The translations under genes and the position numbers were made by a program. The notes beneath the pieces were generated by a model that ran no database searches, was not told the origin of the DNA, and worked only from the letters and a program-made list of their open reading frames with translations. This document shows, piece by piece, positions 17,065 to 26,254 of a stretch of DNA of 60,000 nucleotides (position 1 is its first letter; every line of letters starts with the position of its first letter). The stretch covers positions 53,641,369 through 53,701,368 of the forward strand of contig OX442314.1 in NCBI GenBank assembly GCA_949358305.1, in the 5' to 3' direction. The DNA comes from Strigamia acuminata (Eukaryota > Arthropoda > Chilopoda > Geophilomorpha > Linotaeniidae).

Positions 17065-19707
17065 TCACGGCAATATTTGACAACACTTGCACAGATTTTT
17101 AGCAACATTCACCGGCGAGGTCGTTGATGAACTCGCTTTACCCCGATGAATCTCGCGCGACAACAACCCTGCGAAAATACCAAATCTCGTACGAATAATA
17201 AACACGGCGCAAACCGCACAAAAATCCACGACATAAAATCGAATGTCGTCTATCGGCACTCTCAGCATTCCCCCGGACATTTTCCGGAAGAGTTTGGTCC
17301 GGCCGGAATCCGAGGAATAGTCACTCCCAAAGTGCGGATTTTGCGGGTGCACTCGCTTCCGAAGGTTAAATTCCTTCTTTGCATTTGGGTAATTGTCAGC
17401 AGCTGGTTGGTATAACCGCGTCCAGAATCCACAGAATTTTACGTCTGCCGGAGACGCGGTGGGAATTTCATTCATTTTCCTTAAATCCCAACGGTGACAA
17501 CTCGTAGGGCAATAAATGATGCGGGAGTCATCCTCGCCATCATCGTCAGCGTCGATAGGATCTGACACTGGTGCCCGTGACAGAGCATCAGCCACGACGT
17601 TATATTTGCCGGGCTTGTATTGGATGGTCAAGTCGCATGCCATCAGTTCTAACTGCCATCTGGCTAGTCGACCAGCTGGCTCCTTTAATTTCATCAGCCA
17701 TTGCAACGCTTGATGATCTGTGTGGACTACAAATTTGGTATATTCGAGATAATCTCTGAATTTCCTTATGGCCCACACAACGGCCAAACACTCCAACTCT
17801 GTGGCGTTGTAATTCTTTTCAGCGCCTTGGAGTTTGCGACTTATAAACATGCACGGCAGGTCTTGTTCGACTCCGTCGCGCACGTGTGTTTGGAGCAACG
17901 CCGCTCCTAACCCAACTCTGCTGGCGTCCGTATGTAGTATGAACGGCCGGTTTAAGTCGGGTAGAGGCATTACGCCGACTTCCGTCAGCATCCTCTTTAT
18001 CGCCTTAAATGCGATGTTGCACTCATTTGACCATACAAATTCGTTTTCATTCTTCAGGAGGTCGGTAACTGGGGCTGCCACTTCAGCTAGACCCGGTAGC
18101 AACCTGCCGAAGAAGTTTATCATTCCCATAAACCGTTGGACACCTTTAACGTCCTCGGGTGGTGGGAAACGATTAATCGCATCGATTTTTTCGGGGCCAA
18201 TAGCTAAACCATTGACTCCAATGCGATAACCCAGGAAGGCAAGCTCCTTTCGACAGAACTTGCTCTTGCCCGGGTGCACGTGTAACCCAGCTTTTGCCAG
18301 CCGGGTGAGCACTTGGTCGATGTGCTCAATGTGCTCTTCGAATGTTTTAGAGGCAATAACTATGTCATCTAGGTATGCCCACACAAACTGATGCAGGATA
18401 TCACCCAATACGCTTTCGATTAGTCTCTGAAAGGTACTGGGAGCATTCACTAAACCAAACGGCATGACGTTGAACATCAACCGTCCAATTGGCGAGTAAA
18501 ATGCTGTTTTTAGCTTATCCTCTGGCCTCATTTCTACTTGCCAGTATCCCTTCGACAGATCCATCGTCGTAACCCAAGAAAAGGGGCTAAGCTCTCTCAA
18601 AATGGATTCGATAGACGGCATCTGTATGGGATCTATCTCTGTCACCGCGTTTAATGGGCGGTAATCAATGCATAGACGCGGGTCCGAGCCCGGGCGCATC
18701 ACGAGCACAACTCGCGTCGCGTATTCTCCCTGGGCCTCGGAGACAATGCCACTGTCTAGCATTTCTTGGCACATTTTTTGCACTATTTCACGTTTTTGCG
18801 GGTTCATTCCCTTATACGCAACTCGTATAGGTTTATTATCCGTCAATTTAATTTCGTGAATAGCCCTATTCGTTCGGCCCGGTTTTTTCGACAGGATCCC
18901 CTCATATTTAAGTAGGACCCTTCGTAGGGCTGCCGCTTCGTTTAATTCTAAAGCGGCGTCGGCGACAAGCGTTTCCACTACATTGTCCCGTTGCAATTCT
19001 GTTACGAATGCTTTAAAATCGTAATCTTGAACGAATTTCTTTAGGCCTTTCTCCCACTGTGTCTTGTCGGCCGCTTCTTTGATAAGAGCTGGTGGCACGA
19101 CAATTGCGGGTCTTTCTCTATCATTTCTGATATAATTCCAAGATTTCGTTATTGGATTTGGTTGTATTTCCATTGACGCCATGAGGTCTAAGCCTAACAG
19201 AAAAATTCTGTCGCACGTGGGCAGGACCAGGAAAGGGTGTTGTTCTACCCCTCCGAGCCACTCCATGGTCAATAATATAACTCCTTTTGGACGCGCCATT
19301 CCGTTGGCGGTTTTTAGACGTACATTTTTATTAACGCCTTTTATCTTATCGGTGAGACCCAATGATGCTACTATGTCTTCGGAAACGAACGAGCGATCTG
19401 CTCCCGAGTCTAGCAGTCCCATAATCTTTTCGCGTTCTATTGTCATGGGCAGCATACATAGGCGGTTGGTGTATTCGACCGCTACGTTGCACATGAAAAC
19501 ACGAAATTCTTCTGTGTCTTCGTTGACTACTTGAGGTAATTCTTCAAGCAGTAGGTTCGGTCCTTCCACCTCAGCCTCAGCGTTTGCGGTAATTACCTGC
19601 AAGGCGTTGTTGGCCCTGTCTTGGATCTGGGCGTTAGCTATGTCACTACCCATTTCTTTGACTGGTGGCGGTTTATCGAACCCTTTGTTAAACCCCTTCT
19701 TCTTCAT
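17065..19707 (-). CDS. Gypsy Pol: protease, reverse transcriptase, RNase H; integrase missing
   Basis: 880 residues. Aspartic protease active site LLDSGADRSF at 98-107. Reverse transcriptase about 290-500, with catalytic Asp383 in TMDLSKGYWQ and YLDD at 445-448. RNase H about 585-710, with Asp594 in HTDAS, Glu637 in NATELEC, Asp664 in HTDHQAL and Asp707 in NVVADALS. The last 167 residues show no H2C2 zinc finger or DDE core expected of integrase, and the final 50 or so overlap the neighbouring inverted-repeat DNA. The frame is -1 relative to Gag and stays open upstream of its ATG into the Gag end, so expression by -1 frameshift is plausible. All visible RT and RNase H catalytic residues are kept. 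Confidence 0.88.
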   Translation of the reverse strand: MKKKGFNKGFDKPPPVKEMGSDIANAQIQDRANNALQVITANAEAEVEGPNLLLEELPQVVNEDTEEFRVFMCNVAVEYTNRLCMLPMTIEREKIMGLLDSGADRSFVSEDIVASLGLTDKIKGVNKNVRLKTANGMARPKGVILLTMEWLGGVEQHPFLVLPTCDRIFLLGLDLMASMEIQPNPITKSWNYIRNDRERPAIVVPPALIKEAADKTQWEKGLKKFVQDYDFKAFVTELQRDNVVETLVADAALELNEAAALRRVLLKYEGILSKKPGRTNRAIHEIKLTDNKPIRVAYKGMNPQKREIVQKMCQEMLDSGIVSEAQGEYATRVVLVMRPGSDPRLCIDYRPLNAVTEIDPIQMPSIESILRELSPFSWVTTMDLSKGYWQVEMRPEDKLKTAFYSPIGRLMFNVMPFGLVNAPSTFQRLIESVLGDILHQFVWAYLDDIVIASKTFEEHIEHIDQVLTRLAKAGLHVHPGKSKFCRKELAFLGYRIGVNGLAIGPEKIDAINRFPPPEDVKGVQRFMGMINFFGRLLPGLAEVAAPVTDLLKNENEFVWSNECNIAFKAIKRMLTEVGVMPLPDLNRPFILHTDASRVGLGAALLQTHVRDGVEQDLPCMFISRKLQGAEKNYNATELECLAVVWAIRKFRDYLEYTKFVVHTDHQALQWLMKLKEPAGRLARWQLELMACDLTIQYKPGKYNVVADALSRAPVSDPIDADDDGEDDSRIIYCPTSCHRWDLRKMNEIPTASPADVKFCGFWTRLYQPAADNYPNAKKEFNLRKRVHPQNPHFGSDYSSDSGRTKLFRKMSGGMLRVPIDDIRFYVVDFCAVCAVFIIRTRFGIFAGLLSREIHRGKASSSTTSPVNVAKNLCKCCQILP

Positions 19708-19730
19708 GAATGGCGCAGACGGTCGAGAAG

Positions 19731-22700
19731 TTATTTCTTCGCCGCCTGCGCTGACTCGTTTTTTGACTCGTTTTTTGCCATGGCGAGTTTAATCTCTGCC
19801 ATCTGCTTCATTATCGCGTCAAACTTAGCGTCTTCTTTCGCTGTTCTTGGGCACTCATTGGAATAGTGGCCCGGTTGGTTACACTTGAAACAGCGAATAT
19901 TTGATTTGTCTCTTGGGGCTTCAATCGATTTTTTCTTTTCAGGGTCTACTTTCGATGGTGGCGTGTAATTTTTTCGAAAATACTTCGGAATTCGGCCGGC
20001 ATTTGGTTTTAACCTGGCGCGAAATTCTTCTACCGCTCTATCTCGATGGATGAGATGTACTAGCGGTCCTTCCTCATCGCAACCCGTTGATAAGGTATCG
20101 CGATAGCTTCGTATTTCTTCGTCCGTCGAATAATCGTCTTTTTCTTCTTTTTCGTCTGATTTTCCGACATTTTGTTCGGCTTCCTCCCCCTCCTTGACCT
20201 CCTCCAGTGTCGCTTGCATGGCTGACGCTGTCGGTGCCTTTTTAGGGGCGGCCAAAGGGTTGGAAGGCAGCGTGGATGTCAGTTTATTTTTTATTTGTAA
20301 ACCAACGCTAGCTTCCGCCAATTCCATTATACCGCTAAGATATTCAGTAGGGCGCATGATTTTGTCTGTCGCCCCATATCTTTCCGCACTCAACTTGAGA
20401 CGTTTAGCGGTTGCTGCTTTCTCCGCTTCTGGTAAAGCGGAATAATATCTCTTCTCGATATCTATCGTGTTCTCGAACAGGAAGGCGCTCATCTCCTCGT
20501 AGCTACCTCCTGTCGGTGCCCTTTCTTCAAGTAGCACCCTTTGCGAGTATTCCGACAAACCGCCGAGAAAGAAAAGGTTGAATCCCGTGGCATGAAATTC
20601 CATCGGGGCCTTTTCGAACAACAATCTGGCGCGAATGTCGTAATCCATTATGGTTTCACCAGGCATCTGGCGAAGACCTCGCATCTTTCGGCTCACCTCT
20701 TCGGGTGTCTCGCCGTAGCGCAGGTCGAATCTCATTAAAAAGTCGTCCCAATTGACGCCTTTCAATCCTTGGTACCACTCACGTGCCGAGCCTGTCATTA
20801 GCTCGACAATACCGTGGGTGAGCATGTCTCCTACGGTGGCTTTAGTGGCAGTCTTAATTCGAATTACTTCGTCAAGGAAGCGATCTCCCGCTTTCCATGA
20901 CCCGTCGAAACGGTTCTGAATATAAAATTGCCACCTAATATTCCCGGTGACACTCATGGTGTCACGTCGGGAGACAGCGTATTTTTTCTTTACGCGGTCA
21001 CCAGTGTTACGATTACGATCATTTCGTTTGCTCGGATCGATTCCCTCGGCTTTTAACGAGCCAAGCAGGGCTCTTCCAAGCTCTCCCATCGTATACTGCC
21101 GACCCGTCGAATCGGTAAACGCGCTTTGTCGGGGAAGGTCCTGAAACTCCTCCCGTTGGTGACCGCTATTTTCCGATCGACGTCGTTTCTCTCTATCGCG
21201 CGGAGAGTTGGATCTCTTCCGGCGATTACTGGATTTATCATTTCGTCTGTCGTCGTTGGACGAGGGGTCGGAGCTGGGGTCGGGAGACGGTGAGCGGCGT
21301 GGCGGGTTGCGCCGTGAAGAGTTTGACTCTTTCCGGCCCCTACGACGGTCGTCACGTTCCCTTTCCCTGCGTTCATCGCGTTCTCTTTCCCTTCGTCTCT
21401 CTCCGGAACCTCTCTCCGAATCGTGATGACTGGGTGCATTCGACTCCAGTTCATCCGACGACGAATCACTGTTTCCGTAGTGATACTGTTGCTGTCCTCT
21501 CTCGCGTTGACGTTCCTCTCGTGACGAGGAGCGGTCTTCGGAATGTTTTCTCGAAGGTCCGTCGTCCTTGAGGATGGGCACTGACTGTGGCCAGTCGCTA
21601 CCCCGCGGGTCGTCGCGTTGTCGGCTCGTGTGAGTCTGTTCTTCGTTACGACGCGCGTTGTTCGCATTTATTAATCGGTTGATAGCGTTGTTAGTATTAT
21701 CGTCTAACGCCATCATGCGAGGTCGAACGCGTTGTCCGGTCGAAACTTCCCGTTTGCGTGGAGTGACTGGCACTTCCTTTTTTCGCTCGGGTTTGGGGCT
21801 GACCTTCGGCGTGCGCTTCGGGTCGCCTTCGACGCTCTCGTCGGACAATTCGGACGAGCTAACTTCTGGCTTGCGAACGGATTTTGGTTTGTCTCGTTGC
21901 AACCTAGTCATGAAAGCTTGTTCAGCTTCTTGTTGAGAACGGAATGCATAACGATGTGCATGTAAGGCTCGATCAACTATTTCGACTTCTTCTGGAGTAG
22001 TCGGAACGCGCTGGGATTTGCCGTACTCGAGAGCTCGCGCTTCTCTTTCCGCCAGCTTCCGCTTTCTCTCGCGGATGGCTTGTCGGGCCTCATTCTCGGC
22101 ATCCGCTTCGAATTGAGCGGAGTCTACCATTTGTTGAGCGTATGCGTCTTCAACAACGGTGATTTCTGGGGATAACCTGTGCGCTCTTAAAGCTGCACGT
22201 ACGATTTGTAATGTTTCGTACACAGTTATCTTTCCCGTTGGCAGAGTGTATCGTACACCTTCTGCCTGTGCCAACTGCATCGTGTCAACCAATGTGGCCG
22301 AGACGCTGTAAGGCTGGCTCGGAACACGCTCAGTTTTTGACGCATTGGACTTGTGTCCTTCAGACCTGACCGAAGCTGGGCGGCTTTGCGTAATTGGCGT
22401 GTTTAGTGCCGAATTAGCTGTCGTATTTGAGGCTGTCTTTTGTATTGGAGACGCCGCGTTCGGACTGCCCACCTCGGTGTCGTGCGTTAGACGAGGCGAT
22501 TGGTTACGGGATAAAACCTCGTTTCCGCTCGTCTCGCCGTCACGGTTAGAACGCGGCAGTTTGGAGTGAGATTGCTCTTCACCCCGCTCTGTCTCGTCCA
22601 ATCGCGGCCTCGTCTCGGAACGAGACGGGTGCGATGCCTCTGATGCGCTTCTGCGATCGGGTTTAGGCTTGCGCCTCTTTTGCCTCGCTTCGTGCGCTGA

Positions 22701-22835
22701 GGCTTTGGGTAAGGGACCTCCAGATCGCAAGTGATAATCGGCGCCTTTACGGCTACCAGCTCTCTTGTTTGCGTCGGAGTCGGAATCCGTTACTCGGATA
22801 TTGTCTGCCATTTTTGGGTATGAAAATGATCTCAA
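19731..22835 (-). CDS. Gypsy Gag with RS-rich region and CCHC knuckle
   Basis: 1034 residues, long for a Gypsy Gag. The N-terminal 460 residues are charged and low-complexity. A strongly Arg/Ser/Glu/Asp-rich tract at about 465-550 (RRERERDERRERERDD, then RRSPSPDPSS) resembles the RS domains of splicing factors. A retrotransposon Gag capsid-like domain lies at about 633-775 (WQFYIQNRFDGSWKAG, AREWYQGLKG). A CCHC knuckle, CFKCNQPGHYSNEC, is at 982-995. The stop is 23 nt before the Pol ATG. The protein should form the particle and bind RNA. The RS-like part could serve nuclear import or splicing contacts, but that is inference. Confidence 0.85.
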   Translation of the reverse strand: MRSFSYPKMADNIRVTDSDSDANKRAGSRKGADYHLRSGGPLPKASAHEARQKRRKPKPDRRSASEASHPSRSETRPRLDETERGEEQSHSKLPRSNRDGETSGNEVLSRNQSPRLTHDTEVGSPNAASPIQKTASNTTANSALNTPITQSRPASVRSEGHKSNASKTERVPSQPYSVSATLVDTMQLAQAEGVRYTLPTGKITVYETLQIVRAALRAHRLSPEITVVEDAYAQQMVDSAQFEADAENEARQAIRERKRKLAEREARALEYGKSQRVPTTPEEVEIVDRALHAHRYAFRSQQEAEQAFMTRLQRDKPKSVRKPEVSSSELSDESVEGDPKRTPKVSPKPERKKEVPVTPRKREVSTGQRVRPRMMALDDNTNNAINRLINANNARRNEEQTHTSRQRDDPRGSDWPQSVPILKDDGPSRKHSEDRSSSREERQRERGQQQYHYGNSDSSSDELESNAPSHHDSERGSGERRRERERDERRERERDDRRRGRKESNSSRRNPPRRSPSPDPSSDPSSNDDRRNDKSSNRRKRSNSPRDREKRRRSENSGHQREEFQDLPRQSAFTDSTGRQYTMGELGRALLGSLKAEGIDPSKRNDRNRNTGDRVKKKYAVSRRDTMSVTGNIRWQFYIQNRFDGSWKAGDRFLDEVIRIKTATKATVGDMLTHGIVELMTGSAREWYQGLKGVNWDDFLMRFDLRYGETPEEVSRKMRGLRQMPGETIMDYDIRARLLFEKAPMEFHATGFNLFFLGGLSEYSQRVLLEERAPTGGSYEEMSAFLFENTIDIEKRYYSALPEAEKAATAKRLKLSAERYGATDKIMRPTEYLSGIMELAEASVGLQIKNKLTSTLPSNPLAAPKKAPTASAMQATLEEVKEGEEAEQNVGKSDEKEEKDDYSTDEEIRSYRDTLSTGCDEEGPLVHLIHRDRAVEEFRARLKPNAGRIPKYFRKNYTPPSKVDPEKKKSIEAPRDKSNIRCFKCNQPGHYSNECPRTAKEDAKFDAIMKQMAEIKLAMAKNESKNESAQAAKK

Positions 22836-22859
22836 GTTCTATTCGAGTCGTTTAAATCG

Positions 22860-22877
22860 ATCCCGGACAGGCCCCCA
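22860..22877 (-). promoter_or_regulatory. Gypsy primer-binding site, tRNA-Pro-like
   Basis: Reads TGGGGGCCTGTCCGGGAT on the minus strand, two mismatches from the tRNA-Pro type primer-binding sequence, and sits 2 nt from the LTR end. It marks where reverse transcription would start. Confidence 0.65.
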
Positions 22878-22879
22878 CG

Positions 22880-23694
22880 TGTCGCGCTCAACTCGGTCTG
22901 TCGCTGATACGTGGTATGAGTCACTCTCTAATCTCGCAATACCGCTTCACTCAAGCGGTTACCCAAATAATGTGAAACGGCAAACAATGTAAAATGGTAA
23001 ATATAATAAATGAATTTATTATACGGGAATGTACAGGTAAAAGGGATAAAATATGTAAGGGAATAAAAAGGTAAAAGGTTGGGGTGTGTGAAGTTGGCGG
23101 GAAACTGGTCGAGGTCGTCCTTTGTTGGCGTTCTGGATCCAAGATGGCGTCCGCGTGGCAACGTGGTGTCGTCTTGGGCCGGCGTGGCAATGAATGGCGT
23201 CCTCGTCTCACGTTTCTCGTTCGGTCCTTCGGGCTCACGCTGGTCGGGCGCGAGTGAATGCCTAAAAGGTCTTACTTCTGGTCTGTTGTCTAGGTTTAGG
23301 GTTTTGTTTAGGTGTCCGGCGATCACACAGCGGCGGACGCTTGGTGGTTCCCGGCGATACACACAGCGGCGGGAACGCTCGTCGTGGTTACTGCAATTTA
23401 GGCTTGTGCGACCGTTTGTCTGCACAACTCGCTAAATTGGAGTAGGTTTACTATTTCTAGCTGGCTTGCTAAAATAGTGTGGTAATCTTGTTTCGCAGGT
23501 TACTCTGCGGAGGTTAACACAAATCAATCGTACTCACGTTGAAAGTCCCTTGTCCTAGGTCACTCCTGAAGTCTTTGTACTTAGGCTTGATCGTTTTAGG
23601 ACGTTTGGCTTTTACGTGTATCTTGGTTGATTTTTGTGTTGGTTCTGCCCGCTCAGTGCAAGGCAAATTCCTTTGCACAAAGCGGGGGGTGACA
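22880..23694 (-). repeat. 5' LTR of the Gypsy element (single)
   Basis: 815 bp bounded by TGTC...GACA inverted ends, starting TGTCACCCCCC on the minus strand and ending GCGCGACA next to the primer-binding site. It has an AATAAA near 23010. Only one copy is present in the window, so the boundaries rest on end motifs and primer-site position, not on an LTR pair. Confidence 0.6.
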
Positions 23695-24057
23695 GGTGAC
23701 TAAAGCCACCCAATAGTGGAGAAGACGAATCTCCCCCACTCCCCCAGGGCAGACGCCCGTCCATTGACTGGATGTCAATGCTCTGAGGGAAGGGAGGCGC
23801 GCGTGCGACTCCCCTTCTTTACCCGTATGTAGGCCACGAGAGAAACTCTTCGTGCCCCACCCCAGTCGGGTCACCACAATGTGTGTGGTCCAGACCAAGG
23901 TCAGGTTTAGCAGTGTTGCATCTCGTTCACTAAATCGTAAATGCTTCAAGTTCAAGTTCATGATCATGTGAACATGTTTGCATTCATGTTCACTCTAATT
24001 TTTTTCCAAAGTGAACTATTGTGACTGCTCGCCCACCCACGGTGACCTACATCACTC
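23695..24057. other. Stretch between Gypsy LTR and hAT-like elements
   Basis: No gene is supported. CAGTGTTGCATCTCGTTCAC at 23910 resembles a hAT element end, and GTTCAC/GTGAAC-rich sequence recurs at 25137-25212, so these may be the ends of a larger hAT-like element into which the nested pair was inserted. The right terminal CACTG was not found. Confidence 0.3.
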
Positions 24058-24065
24058 CACCACAC

Positions 24066-24720
24066 CAGTGTAATCCATCGGCGGAAAAACTCTACCCGTT
24101 ACCAGTGTAATCCATCGGGTACCTGTACCCGTAACCGTAACCGTAACGGGTACGGGCGGGTAACGGGTATAGATCTCCCGCAATTTCCGGTTACGCGTCG
24201 GGTACGTTTTTTGGACGTTCGCAACGTGGTGCTAACATCGGTCTGTTATACTGGTGGAAGACGCAGCAGACCTCCTTTCCCATCCTCTCCAGAGCCGTGC
24301 GATCAATTTTGTGCATTCCAGCGTCCAGCGCAAAGTGGGAATGCAATTTTTCAGACGCCGGCAATATTATGACCAAGAAGTGAAACCGGCTGGACCCGTC
24401 CGAGTTGGACGATTTAATGTTTTTGCGATCTATGATTCAGTCGCAAAATTAAAAACGCTGGATTTGATTGCGATCGGGTATGGGTAGTTGGGTACGGGTA
24501 GGGTAGGGTGTGTACGGGTACGGGTAGGGTAGTTTATGGGTAAGAAATTTTAAGGGGGGACAGGTAACGGGCGGGTAACGAGTAGAGTTTTTCCTCCGAT
24601 GGATTACACTGCCCGTTACCCGTCCAAAAAACGTACCCGACGCGTAACCGGAAGTTGCGGGAGATCTATACCCGTTACCCGGTTACGGTTACGGGTACGG
24701 GTACCGGATGGATTACACTG
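24066..24720. mobile_element. Outer hAT-like element, interrupted
   Basis: Ends CAGTGTAATCCATC...GATGGATTACACTG are inverted repeats. An 8-bp target duplication, CACCACAC, flanks them at 24058-24065 and 24721-24728, diagnostic of hAT-type transposition. Without the inner insertion it is about 138 bp. It is non-autonomous, with no transposase. Confidence 0.88.
24103..24611. mobile_element. Inner hAT-like element nested in the outer one
   Basis: 509 bp with the same terminal repeats (CAGTGTAATCCATCGG) and its own 8-bp target duplication, CCCGTTAC, at 24095-24102 and 24612-24619. Its ends show it lies in the opposite orientation to the outer copy: the GGTACC...CCCGTAACC end is on the left here but on the right in the outer element. 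It carries about 270 bp of internal sequence with a 77-codon open frame (24254-24487) of unknown origin. Confidence 0.88.
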
Positions 24721-24728
24721 CACCACAC

Positions 24729-25421
24729 TGCCCAATGACGTTAAGGTCATCCCCCTTGCGGAGTAGACTGACCCAAGTAGAGGGAAGGAGGGAGCTGAGT
24801 GTTGTGGTGAGGAGAGAGAGGAGCGCCAGGTCTCAATTGAGACAGTCGTGTGCCAAGGAAGGTCCTAAAGACAGCAAAGGCTCTCTGCTGACTCCGCTCT
24901 CCTCCTCATTCACCACTGAGTCGCTCAGTAGTGTGACGATGGGTCCGCTACAGCCTCCATGAGCGGCTGCATGGGTCGTACGGGTAAGTACGGCAAAATG
25001 TCTTGTTTAACTGGCCACGGGGAGCAATCCCTATGTGTTACGAGTCGGTTGCTGGTGTGGCCTGCCTTCTTGGTACCTCCAAACGTTTTGATGATGAAAA
25101 TGACAACAAAACGTTTAAAACGTCATCAAAACGTTTGAACGTGAACACCATTCACGTTCACAATGTGAACTGAATGAATGTCATATTTTCTGTTCACATT
25201 TTAAAGTGAACGAAAAAATCTAAGAAGCTTTTATTTTGGAGGTTTATTGCTCAGACATTGTTTTATTTTGGACGCCCAAACAAAGGAAGTCACAAATTTA
25301 AAGTTATGCTTCTGATCTTTTGCGTTTGGACCAGCGGATTATCACTGTCCGTATCATATTTTTTGCAGTATTAAATAGTATTCATGGTAAGGTTACTGAA
25401 TAATTTACCAGATTACCATTC
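24729..25421. other. Non-coding stretch with foldback motif
   Basis: No gene was recognised. A 14-bp inverted repeat, AAACGTTTTGATGA against TCATCAAAACGTTT, lies at 25081-25094 and 25123-25136, then GTGAAC-rich sequence to 25212. An acceptor-like TTTTTTGCAG ends at 25369, before the channel fragment. Confidence 0.35.
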
Positions 25422-25748
25422 ATGGTTGAAAGCAAGTTACCGCTTTGCATGACACGAGAATCAGCTGCAGCAACTAACAAAATGTACTTGCAAACTCAGT
25501 TCAGGACAAATCCCCAGAAAGACTGTTCTTGCTTTGCGCGCTGCCAAGAAAACATATTCAATCCTGCAGTAATACAGATGTTGAAATCCCCAAAAACATT
25601 CGTGAATTACAAATTGGAGGAAGACATCCGAGAAGTGATTGAAGAAAAAATATTGCTTTCGGTTACAACATTATTTTGTAAAATTGGATCAATTTTTGGT
25701 ATCCTGACTGGTCTGTCAATATTTTCTGTTGTGAAATATTTCATTTGA
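25422..25748 (+). pseudogene. DEG/ENaC (pickpocket-type) channel C-terminal fragment
   Basis: 108 residues. Cys-rich DCSCFARCQENIF is followed by about 50 residues and then GSIFGILTGLSIFSVVKYF. The CxCxxxC segment and the Gly-x-x-x-Gly/Ser hydrophobic helix match the end of the extracellular domain and the second transmembrane segment (G-x-S-type selectivity region) of amiloride-sensitive sodium channels, known in insects as pickpocket. The family protein is about 450-600 residues, so this is only the last exon or a remnant. The frame is closed upstream by TAA 20 nt before the ATG, and an acceptor-like TACCAG precedes ATTACC at 25413. The protein ends four residues after the helix, very short for this family. 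The rest of the gene is not in the window. Confidence 0.6.
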
Positions 25749-26254
25749 TTAAAATGTACAGACAAACATCTAATATTTAAACAATAAGAGTCAATGCACA
25801 ATCAAACGGAATCTTGCACGTCCTACACAAGATTTCCGCTTACCAAAAACGTTGGGAAAAGATATAATTTTTATATATAAATTTGTAATTTGAAATCTAA
25901 ATACCAGATCAATAGGATTTTCATGATACTGAAATGAATACTTCAAATATGTGCACAACTGGTAACTTGTTATATTGTGGCAGTTGTACTATTGGAAGTG
26001 TTTAGGCACAAAATCTTGCTGGTCTATCATACCAATTACTTTGACATCACATTTTTTTCACACACACCTTGAGTCACCTTGGAGCTACAACTGTCAACTT
26101 GACAGATTCCATCAGTTATTATTTTCGCACATGTGTATTGAAATTTGAAAGTTCTTCGCATGGAGAACAAGTTTTTATTGAAAATATGAGTCATTTGGGC
26201 TATCCAAAAATGTAAAAATGTAAATTTTACTGTCTGGTTAAAAAAAGTGTTCTA
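25749..26254. other. AT-rich stretch after the channel fragment
   Basis: No gene, repeat or element end was recognised. It ends where the inverted copy of the unit junction block begins. Confidence 0.4.

Larger units (their letters stand above)
17065..23694 (-). mobile_element. Truncated Ty3/Gypsy LTR retrotransposon
   Basis: Minus strand. Order of parts: LTR (22880-23694), primer-binding site (22860-22877), Gag frame, Pol frame. Pol runs protease, reverse transcriptase and RNase H, then an unrelated tail. No integrase zinc-binding or DDE motif, no second LTR and no envelope frame were seen, so this copy cannot complete its own cycle. The 3' portion was probably replaced by the inverted-repeat DNA at 16.4-17.1 kb. 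It lies in the non-array section between the N gap and the diverged unit. Confidence 0.85.

Noticed and set aside
21053-21667. 204-residue minus-strand frame inside Gag
   Set aside because: Alternate frame of the RS-rich Gag coding sequence; no independent support.
23910-25212. A larger hAT element enclosing the nested pair
   Set aside because: A CAGTG-type left end is present, but no matching right end or 8-bp duplication could be found.
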